Shown: positions 18,113 to 27,673, numbered from the stretch's first letter. The stretch: 64,000 nucleotides of DNA from Streptomyces microflavus (GCF_014650075.1 NZ_BMUG01000003.1:682001-746000); one strand, 5' to 3'. The notes: a model not told the origin generated them from the letters alone. Numbers and translations are program-made.

Positions 18113-21064
18113 CTACTGCTTGGCGCGTGCGCCGCTCGGGCTGCCGGTGATCGTGAACTGCGAGCCGGGCTCGATCAGTACATGGCCGTCGCGCGAGTTG
18201 GTGATCGTCACGTTGGTCAGCGTCGCGTTGCCGCGGGCGCCGCCCATCGCGAGGATGCCGGAGCCGTTGTTGGACTTGTCGATCCGGACGTTCTCGATCT
18301 TGACGTCCTGCATCACGCCGCCACCCGTCTTGAACTGGATGCCGTCGTAGGTGGAGTCGATGATGTCGGTGTCACGGATCGTGACGCCGGGGATGGGCAG
18401 GTTCTGCGGGAAGAGGGTGATCGCGCCGAACTCCTGGTCCTCGTTCCAGAAGGCGCCGCCGGTGCGGTACAGGGCGTTGTTGGCGATCAGCGTCTGCCCG
18501 GAGAAGGGCAGCGGGTCGTGGTCGGTCGCCAGCATGATGGCCGGGTAGTTCATGGTGTCGGAGATGATGTTGTTCTCGATCTTGTTGCCGTAGCCGCCGT
18601 AGATCGCGATGCCGTTGGCGCGCCAGGGCAGCTGGATCGTGTTGTTGCGGAAGCTGTTGTCGTGGCCGATGTCGACGGACTGGTCCTTGACGTACTTGCT
18701 GGACCAGACCGCGAGCGCGTCGTCCCCGGTGTTGCGGAAGGACGAGTTGTAGACCGTGGAGTTACGGGTGCCGTTGGCGAAGTTGATGCCGTCGGCGTAG
18801 GTGTTGCGGATCCGCATGCCGGTGAACTCGACGCCGTCACCCGGGCCCCAGAGGGCCGGGATGTTGTCGAAGTCGCGGCCCGCCCAGACGCCCACGTTGG
18901 CGTGCTCGATCCAGACGTTGCTGATCTTCGTGTCCTTGCCGAAGCGGCCGTTCAGCGCGACGCCGCCCTCGTGGTTGCCGTCACCGCCGCGGATGGTGCC
19001 GGAGCCGAAGATCGCGATGTGGGAGATCTTCGTGTTGTCGTCGATGTCGAAGCCGAAGTTGCCCTCGTGCGGGTGGTTGATCCCGCCCGCCTCGTGCGGC
19101 GGGGTCAGCGTGTAGAGCTGGGAGTGCCACATGCCCGCGCCCCGGATCGTCACGTCCGAGATGCCCACCTGGTTCCACTGACCCCGGTTCAGCGGGTCGT
19201 CGGTGAGGATCTTCTGCTCCTGGCGCCACTGGCCGGCCGGGATCCAGACGCAGCCGATCTCGCCGTTCTGGTTCGCCGTCACCGCGCGCTGGATCGCGGC
19301 GGTGTCGTCGATGCCGTCGTTGGCCACCGCGCCGTACGTGGTGATGGAGACACAGCCCGACGGCTGGGACGAGGGCGCCGCCACCTGCTCCAGGTCGATC
19401 AGGTCGATGATGTAGAAGGAGGCGTTGTCGCCCGAGTCCCGCTGGAGACGGAACTTGGTGCCCGCCGGGTAGGTCTGGGCGAGCAGGGCGTGCGACTCGT
19501 CGAACAGCCGCCGCGCGTCGCCGCCCGGCGTGTTGGTGAGACCCTCCGGGCTGTCGGTGTTCCCGTACAGCCAGCTGTGCTTGGAGGAGAGGTCGAGCTT
19601 GCGGACGAACTGGCCGTTGGCGTAGAGGCTGATGGTGGCCTCGCGGCCGCCGCCGCCCGCCGCGTCCGGGATGGAGTTGCGTACGACGATCGAGTTCGAC
19701 GCGTTGGTCGAGGTGAACTCCACGAACTCACCGGTGGAGTTGAGCCGGACCGACTTGCGGCCGGAGGACTCCGTGGCGAAGTTGGTGTGACCGAAGGTGC
19801 GCTCGGCGTCCGACGTCAGCAGCGTGCCCTGGTACGCGGCGTCCTCCGCCTCGTACTCCGTGTACGGCACGGCGGCGCCGCGTCCGACGACGATGGAGCG
19901 GGCGAGCACGTTGTTGGTCTCGCTGGTCTCCGCGACCTGGTTCGTCGCGTCGGCCGTGGCGGTCAGCGTGGCTCCGCCGCTCGCCGCCGTCCAGCTGCCG
20001 CCGATGGCGACGTTGACCGTGGAGCCGGCCGGGATCGCCGGGGTCGTGCCGTTGAGGGTGGTGGAGCCCACCGTCAGCCGGGTGACGGTGCCCGCGCTCA
20101 CCGCGCTGGTGCCGCGGTTGTGTACGGCCACGGTGAAGCTGACCGCCGCGCCGACGGCCGGGTTGGACGGGCTGGAGGTGATGGAGCGGACCTCCAGGTC
20201 GGGGCCGGGGCTCTGGCCGACCACCAGCGGGGAGGCGGTGGTGCGGCTGTTGTTGGTGTTGTCCGACTCGATGACCGTGTCGGTCGGGTCCACCAGCGCC
20301 GAGACGGTGTACGAGCCCTGCGGCCGCTTGCCGACCTGGACCGAGACGGGGGCCGAGGCCCCCGCGGCGAGCGGGCCGACCGGGGCGCTGCCCACGACGA
20401 CGCCGCCCAGGCTCACATTGACGGTGGTCGCGGCGGAGGGGGCGGTACCGATGTTGCGGACCGTCCCCTGGACCGTGATGTCGTCGGTCTCGGACGGTGC
20501 CGAGGGGCTCCAGGACAGGGCGCTCACGGTCAGGTCCGGGTTGGGTGCCGGAGTCCCGAGGACCTGGATCTCCGCGACCTGGGCCCCGGGCGCCCCGGTG
20601 TTGGAGAAGAACTGCAGCTGGAGGTCGGCGACCCGGCCACTGACCGGGACTGTCACCGTGTTCTGGTTGGTGGCCGGGTTGAACACGTAGCCGGCGCGGG
20701 CCTTGAGCGAGGTGAAGGCGGTGCCGCTCTGCGTCCGGCCGAGCACCTGGAAGTCCTGGGTCCTGGTACCCCAGATCGGGTCGGGGTTCAGCTTGATCAC
20801 CACGGACTGGAGGTCCGCGTCGGCGCCCAGCTTCACCGTGAGGTTCGAGGGGTGCCCGTTCGACTCCCAGTAGGTGTTCACCTGGCCGTCGTTGGCGTTG
20901 ACGACGGGGAAGCCGCCGTGCGATCCGCTGGCGGTGACGCTCTTGCCCCGGGCCAGGTCGGTCGGCTCAGCCGCCGCTGCCGAGACGGGCAGAAGGCCGA
21001 CGGTGACCAGCCCGGCTATGAGCAGGCCGGTGATCGATCTTTCGGTGAGTCGTTTCCATCTCAT
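18113..21064 (-). CDS. Secreted multidomain alpha-1,3-glucanase / mycodextranase (GH87-like)
   Basis: 983 residues from the ATG at 21064. Signal peptide to about residue 32. Then: F5/8 type C (discoidin) domain (36-180, LARGKSVTASGSHGGFPVVN); two CARDB-like domains (about 190-405; PDLTVSALSWSPSAPSETDD and PDLEVRSITSSPSNPAVGAA); a CBM35/CBM6-like domain (410-560, YEAEDAAYQGTLL); and a right-handed beta-helix (575-983). The helix has the GH87 Asp cluster (YADGINFANG ... FRNTGDDALAVWSSKYV). GH87 enzymes cut alpha-1,3-glucan of fungal walls or dental polymer, or nigeran. The binding modules suggest attachment to insoluble alpha-glucan. Substrate preference is not readable. Confidence 0.85.
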   Translation of the reverse strand: MRWKRLTERSITGLLIAGLVTVGLLPVSAAAAEPTDLARGKSVTASGSHGGFPVVNANDGQVNTYWESNGHPSNLTVKLGADADLQSVVIKLNPDPIWGTRTQDFQVLGRTQSGTAFTSLKARAGYVFNPATNQNTVTVPVSGRVADLQLQFFSNTGAPGAQVAEIQVLGTPAPNPDLTVSALSWSPSAPSETDDITVQGTVRNIGTAPSAATTVNVSLGGVVVGSAPVGPLAAGASAPVSVQVGKRPQGSYTVSALVDPTDTVIESDNTNNSRTTASPLVVGQSPGPDLEVRSITSSPSNPAVGAAVSFTVAVHNRGTSAVSAGTVTRLTVGSTTLNGTTPAIPAGSTVNVAIGGSWTAASGGATLTATADATNQVAETSETNNVLARSIVVGRGAAVPYTEYEAEDAAYQGTLLTSDAERTFGHTNFATESSGRKSVRLNSTGEFVEFTSTNASNSIVVRNSIPDAAGGGGREATISLYANGQFVRKLDLSSKHSWLYGNTDSPEGLTNTPGGDARRLFDESHALLAQTYPAGTKFRLQRDSGDNASFYIIDLIDLEQVAAPSSQPSGCVSITTYGAVANDGIDDTAAIQRAVTANQNGEIGCVWIPAGQWRQEQKILTDDPLNRGQWNQVGISDVTIRGAGMWHSQLYTLTPPHEAGGINHPHEGNFGFDIDDNTKISHIAIFGSGTIRGGDGNHEGGVALNGRFGKDTKISNVWIEHANVGVWAGRDFDNIPALWGPGDGVEFTGMRIRNTYADGINFANGTRNSTVYNSSFRNTGDDALAVWSSKYVKDQSVDIGHDNSFRNNTIQLPWRANGIAIYGGYGNKIENNIISDTMNYPAIMLATDHDPLPFSGQTLIANNALYRTGGAFWNEDQEFGAITLFPQNLPIPGVTIRDTDIIDSTYDGIQFKTGGGVMQDVKIENVRIDKSNNGSGILAMGGARGNATLTNVTITNSRDGHVLIEPGSQFTITGSPSGARAKQ

Positions 21065-21284
21065 GCTGTCCTCTGCTTCCACAGGGCGACGGGGGAGGGG
21101 GAGGCGTCGTGCTGCCGGGGGAGCACGTGGTGTTCATCGTTATTTGAGTCATGCAGTCAATCTTTTGCGAACTGCGGTTCATAGATTTCTGGTCTGTTTC
21201 TGATTTGTCAACGGTTCTCGCATGTTCACGTCATGAGGACATGTCGAATGACGGCCCGTCAGAGAGCTTGCCGAGGAGCCGGGT

Positions 21285-22154
21285 TCAGGACAGCGCTGTG
21301 CCGCGCGCCAGAAGCAGCGCCAGGTCCGCAGCCGCCACGGTCACCGCTCCCGCCAGCGCGGCCTTGTGCCACCACCTGCCGAGCACCGGCCCCAGCAGCG
21401 CCGCCGCACCGGCGAGGACGAGGACGGCGGCGGACCGGGCGTCCACCGGACCGGGCGGACCGAGCACCAGGACGGCCGTGGCCGCGAGGAGCGGCACCGG
21501 CAGCAGCAGCCGCGTCCCCGTCGAGCCGAGCCGGTGCGGCAGCCCCCGGATGCCGGCGGCCCGGTCCTCCTCGATGTCCGGGAGGGTGTCGCCCAGATGG
21601 GCCGCGAACCCGAGCAGCGCTCCGGCGGCAACCGTCCACCACCGCGGCCAGGGCGCGCCCGGCAGGGTGAGCGTCACCGCCGCGGGGAGCGTGCCGAACC
21701 CGATCGCGTACGGCACCCAGGAGAGCACCGTCGCCTTCAGCCTCAGGTTGTAGAGCCAGGCGGCGGCGACCGCGGCGAGGTGCACCGTACCGGCGAGAAC
21801 ACCGCAGGCCAGGGAGAGCGGTACGCACAGGACGAGCGCGACCGCCGCCGCGGCCCACACCGCGCGGACCGGGACCACGCCGTCGGCCACCGGCTTCCCC
21901 CGCCGCCCGGCGCGGGCGTCGCGCCCCGCGTCGAACGCGTCGTTGCACCAGCCCACCGAGAGCTGGCCGGTGAGCACCGCCACCCCGACCAGCGCGAGCC
22001 GCGCCGGGGAGAGGCCCGCACCGACGGCCAGGGCGCAGGCGAGCGCCGTCACCGCGACCACCGGCCCCGGATGGCAGGCGAGAGCGAGACCCGCCGCGCG
22101 GCCCGGCCACCGGACCGCCGTCGCGGATGTCCTCGCCCCGTCCATAGCGCCCAT
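21285..22154 (-). CDS. UbiA-family prenyltransferase
   Basis: 289 residues from the ATG at 22154; the ATG at 22145 is an alternative, and neither has a strong ribosome site. It has about eight membrane helices. The two Asp-rich motifs of the family are present: NDAFDAGRDARAGRRGKP (about residues 71-88) and DTLPDIEEDRAAGIRGLP. It should move a polyprenyl group from its diphosphate onto an acceptor in the membrane. It is divergent from the srsABC-like operon with only 118 bases between starts. An alkylresorcinol or quinone acceptor is plausible (inference); a menaquinone/ubiquinone-type housekeeping role is less likely here. Confidence 0.85.
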   Translation of the reverse strand: MGAMDGARTSATAVRWPGRAAGLALACHPGPVVAVTALACALAVGAGLSPARLALVGVAVLTGQLSVGWCNDAFDAGRDARAGRRGKPVADGVVPVRAVWAAAAVALVLCVPLSLACGVLAGTVHLAAVAAAWLYNLRLKATVLSWVPYAIGFGTLPAAVTLTLPGAPWPRWWTVAAGALLGFAAHLGDTLPDIEEDRAAGIRGLPHRLGSTGTRLLLPVPLLAATAVLVLGPPGPVDARSAAVLVLAGAAALLGPVLGRWWHKAALAGAVTVAAADLALLLARGTALS

Positions 22155-22272
22155 CGGGCGAGCGTAAAGACCTGTGGGCCCGTCAACACGGCGGCCGCGC
22201 GGTTCCTTTACCGGGAAATTCGGGTCTTTCCGGTCAGGATGGGGCGATGACGTCCCCGACGCAGGAGCCGCA

Positions 22273-23325
22273 ATGACCCGGATCGCCGCGGCCCACGGGG
22301 CCCTGCCGCCCCACCGCCACACCCAACGAGAGGTCACCGACATGGTGGCCGACACCTGTCTGCCGCCCGGCGCCGACCGCCGCGTCCTGGACCGGCTCCA
22401 CGAGAACGCCCGCGTCCGCACCCGGCACACCGTGCTGCCGCTCGACGGATACCGTGACCTGGACGGCTTCGGCGCCGCCAACGACGTGTTCATCCGCTCG
22501 GCCGTCGACCTCGGCGGCCAGGCCGTACGCGGCGCACTGCGGGCGGCGGGGCTGCGGCCCACCGATGTGGACCTGCTGATGTTCACCTCCGTCACCGGTA
22601 TCGCGGCCCCCTCCGTCGACGCCCGGCTGGTGGCCCGCCTCGGCCTGCGGTCCGACGTGAAACGGCTGCCGGTCTTCGGCCTCGGCTGTGTCGCCGGAGC
22701 GGCCGGCGTGGCCCGGATCCACGACTACCTGCTCGGCCACCCGGACGACGTCGCCGTGCTCCTCTCGGTCGAGCTGTGCTCCCTCACCTTCCAGCGCCAC
22801 GACGTGACGCCCGCCAACCTGGTGGCCACCGCCCTCTTCGGCGACGGGGCCGCCGCGGTGGTCGCCCTCGGCGGGCGACGGGCCGTCTCCGGACCCGAGA
22901 TCGTGGCCACCCGCAGCCGGATGTACCCCGAGACCGAGCACGTGATGGGCTGGTCCGTCGGCTCCACCGGATTCAGCGTGGTCCTCGATCCGGCCGTGCC
23001 CGACGTCGTACGCCAGTACCTCGCCGACGACGTACGGGAGTTCCTCGCCGAACACGGCCTCAAACCGAAGGACATCGCCCACTGGGTCTGCCACCCGGGC
23101 GGGCCCAAGGTCCTGGAGACCGTCACCGAGGTCCTCGACCTGCCCGACGGGGCGCTCGACGTCACCTGGCGCTCGCTGGCCGACGTCGGCAACCTGTCCT
23201 CGTCCTCGGTCCTGCACGTCCTGCGGGACACCCTCGAACACCGCCGCCCCGAACCGGGCACCCCCGGGCTCCTGCTGGCCATGGGCCCCGGCTTCTGCTG
23301 CGAACTGGTGCTGCTGCGCTGGTAG
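22273..23325 (+). CDS. srsA: Type III polyketide synthase (alkylresorcinol synthase, SrsA-like)
   Basis: 350 residues from the ATG at 22273 (AGGAG 6 bases upstream). The catalytic triad can be placed at Cys139 (VFGLGCVAGAAG), His274 (WVCHPGGPKV) and Asn307 (SLADVGNLSSS). It heads an operon of PKS, methyltransferase and flavoprotein hydroxylase, the same order as srsABC of S. griseus, which makes alkylresorcinols, their methyl ethers and alkylquinones. It should extend a long-chain acyl starter with malonyl units to a resorcinol or pyrone. Product length is unknown. Confidence 0.88.
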   Translation: MTRIAAAHGALPPHRHTQREVTDMVADTCLPPGADRRVLDRLHENARVRTRHTVLPLDGYRDLDGFGAANDVFIRSAVDLGGQAVRGALRAAGLRPTDVDLLMFTSVTGIAAPSVDARLVARLGLRSDVKRLPVFGLGCVAGAAGVARIHDYLLGHPDDVAVLLSVELCSLTFQRHDVTPANLVATALFGDGAAAVVALGGRRAVSGPEIVATRSRMYPETEHVMGWSVGSTGFSVVLDPAVPDVVRQYLADDVREFLAEHGLKPKDIAHWVCHPGGPKVLETVTEVLDLPDGALDVTWRSLADVGNLSSSSVLHVLRDTLEHRRPEPGTPGLLLAMGPGFCCELVLLRW

Positions 23326-23391
23326 GAGGGAGCACGCCGACCACCCGCCCCGCCGGGCACCCTCCGGCCCGCACACGAACTGGAGCGCCGC

Positions 23392-23919
23392 ATGATCTGG
23401 TACACCGCCCTGGTGCTCGCCGTCGCCGTCGAGCGCCTCGCCGAACTCGTCGTCGCCCGGCGCAACACCCGCTGGAGCCTGGCCCGGGGCGGCACCGAGG
23501 CGGGCAGCGGCCACTACCCGGCGATGGTCGTCCTGCACACCGCCCTGCTCGCCGGGTGCCTGGCCGAGGTCCACCTCGCAGACCGCCCCTTCCTGCCCGC
23601 CGTCGGCTGGACCACGGCGGCCGTCGTCGTCGCCGCGCAACTGCTCCGCTGGTGGTGCATCACCACGCTCGGCCCCCGGTGGAACACCCGCGTGATCGTC
23701 GTCCCCGGACTGCCCCTGGTGTCCGGCGGCCCCTACCGCTGGCTGCGCCACCCCAACTACGTCGCCGTCGCCGCCGAAGGCATCGCGCTGCCCCTCGTGC
23801 ACGGGGCGTGGGTGACCGCCCTGGTCTTCACCCTGCTCAACGCCGTCCTGATGGCCGTCCGGATCCGGTGCGAGGACGAGGCGCTGGCCCGCCTCCCGGC
23901 GGCGGGCGTACGGGTGTGA
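23392..23919 (+). CDS. srsB: Isoprenylcysteine carboxyl methyltransferase-like membrane methyltransferase (SrsB-like)
   Basis: 175 residues, four to five membrane helices. The C-terminal SAM-binding signature of the ICMT family is clear (SGGPYRWLRHPNYVAVAAEG, then an EDEALARL tail). In the srs operon the equivalent enzyme O-methylates alkylresorcinols in the membrane. It lies between the PKS and the hydroxylase and overlaps the latter by 4 bases (GTGA). Confidence 0.85.
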   Translation: MIWYTALVLAVAVERLAELVVARRNTRWSLARGGTEAGSGHYPAMVVLHTALLAGCLAEVHLADRPFLPAVGWTTAAVVVAAQLLRWWCITTLGPRWNTRVIVVPGLPLVSGGPYRWLRHPNYVAVAAEGIALPLVHGAWVTALVFTLLNAVLMAVRIRCEDEALARLPAAGVRV

Positions 23920-24929
23920 TCGACATCCTGGTCGCCGGGGGCGGCCCCGCCGGGCTGGCCGCCGCGATCCGGGCCGCACAGGCCGGTCTGGAGGCGGTGG
24001 TGGTCGAACCCCGCCCCGCCCCCGTCGACAAGGCCTGCGGCGAGGGCATCATGCCCGGCGGCCTCGCGGCCCTGCACCGGCTGGGCGTGCGCCCGGCCGG
24101 ACACCCCCTGCGCGGCATCCGGTACACCGACGGCCGGCGCAGCGCGGAGGCGGCGTTCCGGGGCGCGTACGGGCTCGGCGTGCGGCGCACCGAACTGCAC
24201 GCGGCCCTCCACGCACGGGCCGAAGCCCTCGGCGTACGCATTGTGGAGGGCAAGGTGCGGGAGGTCCGCCAGGGCCGGGACACCGTCACCGCCGCCGGCC
24301 TCACCGCGCGCTGGCTCATCGCCGCCGACGGGCTCCACTCGCCGCTGCGGCGCGCCCTCGGCCTCGACCGTCCCGTCCCCGGGCCCGGCCGCTACGGGCT
24401 GCGCCGCCACTACCGTCTGGCCCCGTGGACGGACCTGGTCGAGGTCCACTGGTCCCCGTACGGCGAGGCGTACGTGACCCCCGTCGGGGAGCGGCTGGTG
24501 GGCGTGGCGGTGCTCAGCCGCGACCGCCGCCCGTACGAGGACCACCTGGCCGCCTTCCCGGCTCTCGCCGCCCGGCTGACCGGCCCCGACGCCACCCCCG
24601 TACGCGGGGCGGGGCCGCTGCGGCAGCGGGCGCGGGGACCGCGGGCCGGGCGTGTCCTGCTGGTCGGCGACGCGGCGGGCTACACCGACGCCCTCACCGG
24701 GGAGGGCATCGCCCTGGCCGTGGCCACCGCGACGGCCGCCGTCGACTGCCTGGCCGCGGGACGCCCGGAGGACTATCCGGCGCGGTGGACGCGGGCGACG
24801 CGCCGTTACCGGCTGCTCACCCAGGCCCTGCTGGGCGTCGCGGACCGTCCCGGAGCGCGCCGGCTGGTCGTAGCCGCGGCCCATCGCGCACCCGCCCTCT
24901 TCCGTACGGCGGTCCGCGCGCTCCAGTGA
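23916..24929 (+). CDS. srsC: FAD-dependent monooxygenase (SrsC-like)
   Basis: 337 residues from the GTG at 23916. FAD motif at residues 3-30 (ILVAGGGPAGLAAAIRAAQAGL), the second motif ACGEGIMPGGLAALHRLG, and the GD motif VLLVGDAAGYTDALTGEGIALA. This is the geranylgeranyl-reductase/aromatic-hydroxylase type of flavoprotein. By synteny it hydroxylates the resorcinol ring towards a hydroquinone/quinone. Translationally coupled to srsB. Confidence 0.83.
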   Translation: MIDILVAGGGPAGLAAAIRAAQAGLEAVVVEPRPAPVDKACGEGIMPGGLAALHRLGVRPAGHPLRGIRYTDGRRSAEAAFRGAYGLGVRRTELHAALHARAEALGVRIVEGKVREVRQGRDTVTAAGLTARWLIAADGLHSPLRRALGLDRPVPGPGRYGLRRHYRLAPWTDLVEVHWSPYGEAYVTPVGERLVGVAVLSRDRRPYEDHLAAFPALAARLTGPDATPVRGAGPLRQRARGPRAGRVLLVGDAAGYTDALTGEGIALAVATATAAVDCLAAGRPEDYPARWTRATRRYRLLTQALLGVADRPGARRLVVAAAHRAPALFRTAVRALQ

Positions 24930-25087
24930 GCGGGCACAGTCCGGTCCGGCCCCCGGGTGACCGAATGGCGGGGCTCCGCGTTCCGTCATAACGTCGATCG
25001 GGTGAACGCCCGCGTTCATCCGGCCGACGGAGATACCGACCGCCCCTGTGGGGCGCAGCGCCCTCGGAACGAGAGACGAACCCACCT

Positions 25088-26695
25088 ATGACGGGCTCCC
25101 ACGCGACACCCGGGAAGACTGCCCGGCCCGATCAGCGGGGCCGGGGCAGCGGACTGGCACTTCTGGTCATCGCCTCGTGCCAGCTGATGGTGGTTCTCGA
25201 CATCACCATCGTCAACATCGCCCTCCCGCACATCCAGGAGTCCCTGGGCTTCTCCACCGAGAACCTGTCCTGGGTGGTCAACGCCTACACGCTGACCTTC
25301 GGCGGACTCCTGCTGCTCGGCGGGCGGCTCGGTGACATCCTCGGCCGCCGCCGCGTCTTCATCTTCGGTGTGCTGCTCTTCGTGCTCGCCTCGCTGCTCG
25401 GCGGACTCTCCCAGGAGTCCTGGCAGTTGCTGGCCGCCCGTTCGCTCCAGGGCGTCGGCGGCGCCATCGCCTCGCCGACCGCCCTGTCGCTGATCACCAC
25501 GACCTTCCGCGAGGGCCCCGAACGCAACAGGGCGTTCGGGGTGTTCGCCGCGGTCTCGGCGGGCGGCAGCGCGATCGGGCTGCTGGCGGGCGGGCTGCTC
25601 GTCGAATGGCTCGACTGGCGCTGGGTGCTCTTCGTGAACATCCCCATCGGCCTGCTCATCGCGTTCGCCACGCCCCGCTACATCCGCGAGTCCGAACGCC
25701 ACCCGGGCCACTTCGACGTCCTCGGCGCCCTGACCTCCACGGTCGGCATGGTGCTGCTGGTCTACGGCTTCATCCGCGCCTCCGAGGACGGCTGGACCGA
25801 CCCGGTCGCCCTCGGCTCCTTCGCCGTGGCACTGGTGCTCCTGACCCTGTTCATCTTCATCGAGAGCCGCTCCCGCCAGCCGATCACCCCGCTGTGGATG
25901 TTCCGCGACCGCAATCGCGCCGGGACCTACGCGATGATGCTGAGCCTGGCCGCGGCGATGTTCGGGATGTTCTTCTTCCTGACGCTCTTCGTGCAGAACG
26001 TGCTCGGCTTCAGCCCGCTGCGGGCCGGACTCGCCTTCCTGCCGGTCAGCGCCATCATCGCGGTCGGCGCGGGCTTCGCCTCCCAGCTGCTGCCCCGGTG
26101 GGGGCCCAAACCCTTCATGGTGACGGGCGCGCTGCTGGCCGCCATCGGGCTCGGCTGGCTCACGCTGACCGACGTCCACAGCACGTACCTCGGCTCCATC
26201 CTCGGCCCGATGCTCGTCTTCGGCCTCGGCATGGGCATGCAGTTCGTCTCGCTGACCCTGATGGCGGTGTCGGGCGTCGCCCCGAAGGAGGCGGGCGCCG
26301 CGTCCGGCATCCTCAACGCGACCCAGCAGGTGGGCGGCTCCCTCGGACTCTCCATCCTGGTGACGATGTTCGGCACGGCCAGCCGCAACGAGGCCAAGAA
26401 CCAGGTACCGGGCTTCCTGGAGCAGGCCACCCCGGCCCAGCTGCTGCAGTTCCGCAGGACCGGGGAGCTGCCACCGCCCTGGGGGGACGAAGTCCTCACC
26501 TCCGGTGTCTCCAGCGCCTTCGTCGTCGCGGCCTGCTTCGCCGTCTTCGCCGCCCTGGTCGCCCTGCTGGTCATCCAGGTCCGCCCCTCCGACCTGGCCC
26601 GGCTCCAGGGCAGCACATCGCCCGGCCGGGCCGATGCCACCCCCGTACCTCCCGATGAAGCGAAAGGCCCCCACAGCCATGGACTGGACCCTTGA
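25088..26695 (+). CDS. MFS drug exporter, 14-span (DHA2) type
   Basis: 535 residues with 14 predicted membrane helices. Family motifs are visible: LDITIVNIALPHIQESLG (helix 1), LGGRLGDILGRRRVF (motif A), LLAARSLQGVGGAIASPTAL and FVNIPIGLL. These transporters expel drugs or small natural products with proton uptake. Its 3' end overlaps the next gene by 17 bases, so it may be co-expressed with that glyoxalase-fold protein, a typical pairing of export and binding/resistance. It follows the srs operon by 158 bases. Confidence 0.9.
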   Translation: MTGSHATPGKTARPDQRGRGSGLALLVIASCQLMVVLDITIVNIALPHIQESLGFSTENLSWVVNAYTLTFGGLLLLGGRLGDILGRRRVFIFGVLLFVLASLLGGLSQESWQLLAARSLQGVGGAIASPTALSLITTTFREGPERNRAFGVFAAVSAGGSAIGLLAGGLLVEWLDWRWVLFVNIPIGLLIAFATPRYIRESERHPGHFDVLGALTSTVGMVLLVYGFIRASEDGWTDPVALGSFAVALVLLTLFIFIESRSRQPITPLWMFRDRNRAGTYAMMLSLAAAMFGMFFFLTLFVQNVLGFSPLRAGLAFLPVSAIIAVGAGFASQLLPRWGPKPFMVTGALLAAIGLGWLTLTDVHSTYLGSILGPMLVFGLGMGMQFVSLTLMAVSGVAPKEAGAASGILNATQQVGGSLGLSILVTMFGTASRNEAKNQVPGFLEQATPAQLLQFRRTGELPPPWGDEVLTSGVSSAFVVAACFAVFAALVALLVIQVRPSDLARLQGSTSPGRADATPVPPDEAKGPHSHGLDP

Positions 26696-27134
26696 AGTGA
26701 TCGTGCTCCCGGTGACCGACCTGGACCGGGCACGCGACTTCTACCGCGACAAGATCGGTTTCCACGTCGACATCGACGGCGAGGTGATGCCGGGCGCGCG
26801 CGTCGTCCAGCTCACCCCGCCCGGCTCGGGCTGCTCGATCGCCCTGACCGACGGCGTGCCGAACCCGACGGGAGACCCGCAACCGGGCACGTACCACGGC
26901 CTCCAGCTCTGCGTCACCGACATCGACGCCGCCCACGCGGAGCTCGTCGCCCGAGGGGTCGAGGTCTCCGAGCCCCAGCGGTACGCCCCCGACGACGGGG
27001 CCACGTTCATGTACTTCACCGACCCGGACGGCAACGGCTGGGCCGTACAGGAGTACCGCCGCCGGCTGACCGAACCCCTGCACAAGGTCCTCGCCGACCT
27101 CGCCGCGAAGGGGGCCGTGGAGCCCACCGACTGA
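26679..27134 (+). CDS. VOC-fold (glyoxalase/bleomycin-resistance type) protein
   Basis: 151 residues from the ATG at 26679, inside the end of the exporter gene. Two beta-alpha-beta-beta-beta units are visible (LEVIVLPVTDLDRARDFYRD ... TYHGLQLCVTDIDAAHAELVARGVEVSEP) with the ending YFTDPDGNGWAVQEY typical of glyoxalase-superfamily proteins. Candidate metal ligands are His in TYHGLQLC and Glu in VQEY. It may bind or modify the compound that the exporter moves; this is inference from the overlap. Confidence 0.85.
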   Translation: MDWTLEVIVLPVTDLDRARDFYRDKIGFHVDIDGEVMPGARVVQLTPPGSGCSIALTDGVPNPTGDPQPGTYHGLQLCVTDIDAAHAELVARGVEVSEPQRYAPDDGATFMYFTDPDGNGWAVQEYRRRLTEPLHKVLADLAAKGAVEPTD

Positions 27135-27274
27135 ACCGCTCCGTCCCCTTTGTCGCTCGCACACCCGCCCACCGCCCCACACACTGCCCGCCGCGGTGGA
27201 TCGTGCCGCCCCGGTCCACGACAATGCTCCCCGTATCACCGCAGTGATCCATGCACACGAGGGAGCAGCATCCA

Positions 27275-27673
27275 ATGGCCGGCAACACAGACATGGTGGC
27301 CTTCGTCCGGGCGCGTCTAGCCGATGAGGAACAGGTCGCCCTGGCTGCCGGCGGGGACCGATGGCGGTGCCCGGCCGATGTGCCCGGCGAGGTCCACGAC
27401 CGCAGGGGCGGCGTCGCGTTCACGGTGCGGGACCAGGGCTTCGACCACCACATCGCCCTGCAGGACCCCGCGCGCACCCTGGAGCGCATCGAGACGCACC
27501 GGGTGCTGCTGGGCGAGTACGTCGAGGTCGCCGAGCTGGACACCGACCGCCCGGCCCAGGACTTCCGCTCCGGCCGGGCGGTGGGCCTGGGCTTCGCCGT
27601 CCGCCAGCTGGCCGCCGAGTACGCCGGGCACCCGGACTACCAGGCGCGGTGGCTGCCCCGGTTCATCCAGTAG
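27275..27673 (+). CDS. DUF6221-type protein
   Basis: 132 residues from the ATG at 27275 (GGGAG 9 bases upstream). The pattern VAFVRARLADEEQVA ... HIALQDPARTLERIETHRVLLGEY ... AEYAGHPDYQARWLP matches the streptomycete DUF6221 family. It is soluble and has no known function. The frame is open back to 27251, but the ATG there lacks a ribosome site. Confidence 0.75.
   Translation: MAGNTDMVAFVRARLADEEQVALAAGGDRWRCPADVPGEVHDRRGGVAFTVRDQGFDHHIALQDPARTLERIETHRVLLGEYVEVAELDTDRPAQDFRSGRAVGLGFAVRQLAAEYAGHPDYQARWLPRFIQ

Noticed and set aside
18182..21184. 1000-residue open frame on the plus strand opposite the GH87 gene
   Set aside because: Composition is the Arg/Val/Asp/Gly-rich noise typical of antisense frames; the minus strand encodes a recognisable multidomain enzyme with signal peptide and terminator.
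21135..21260. AT-rich stretch upstream of the GH87 gene with partial inverted repeats (e.g. GAAC-TGCG-GTTC)
   Set aside because: Arms are too short and no regulator is nearby; it is probably just the promoter region.
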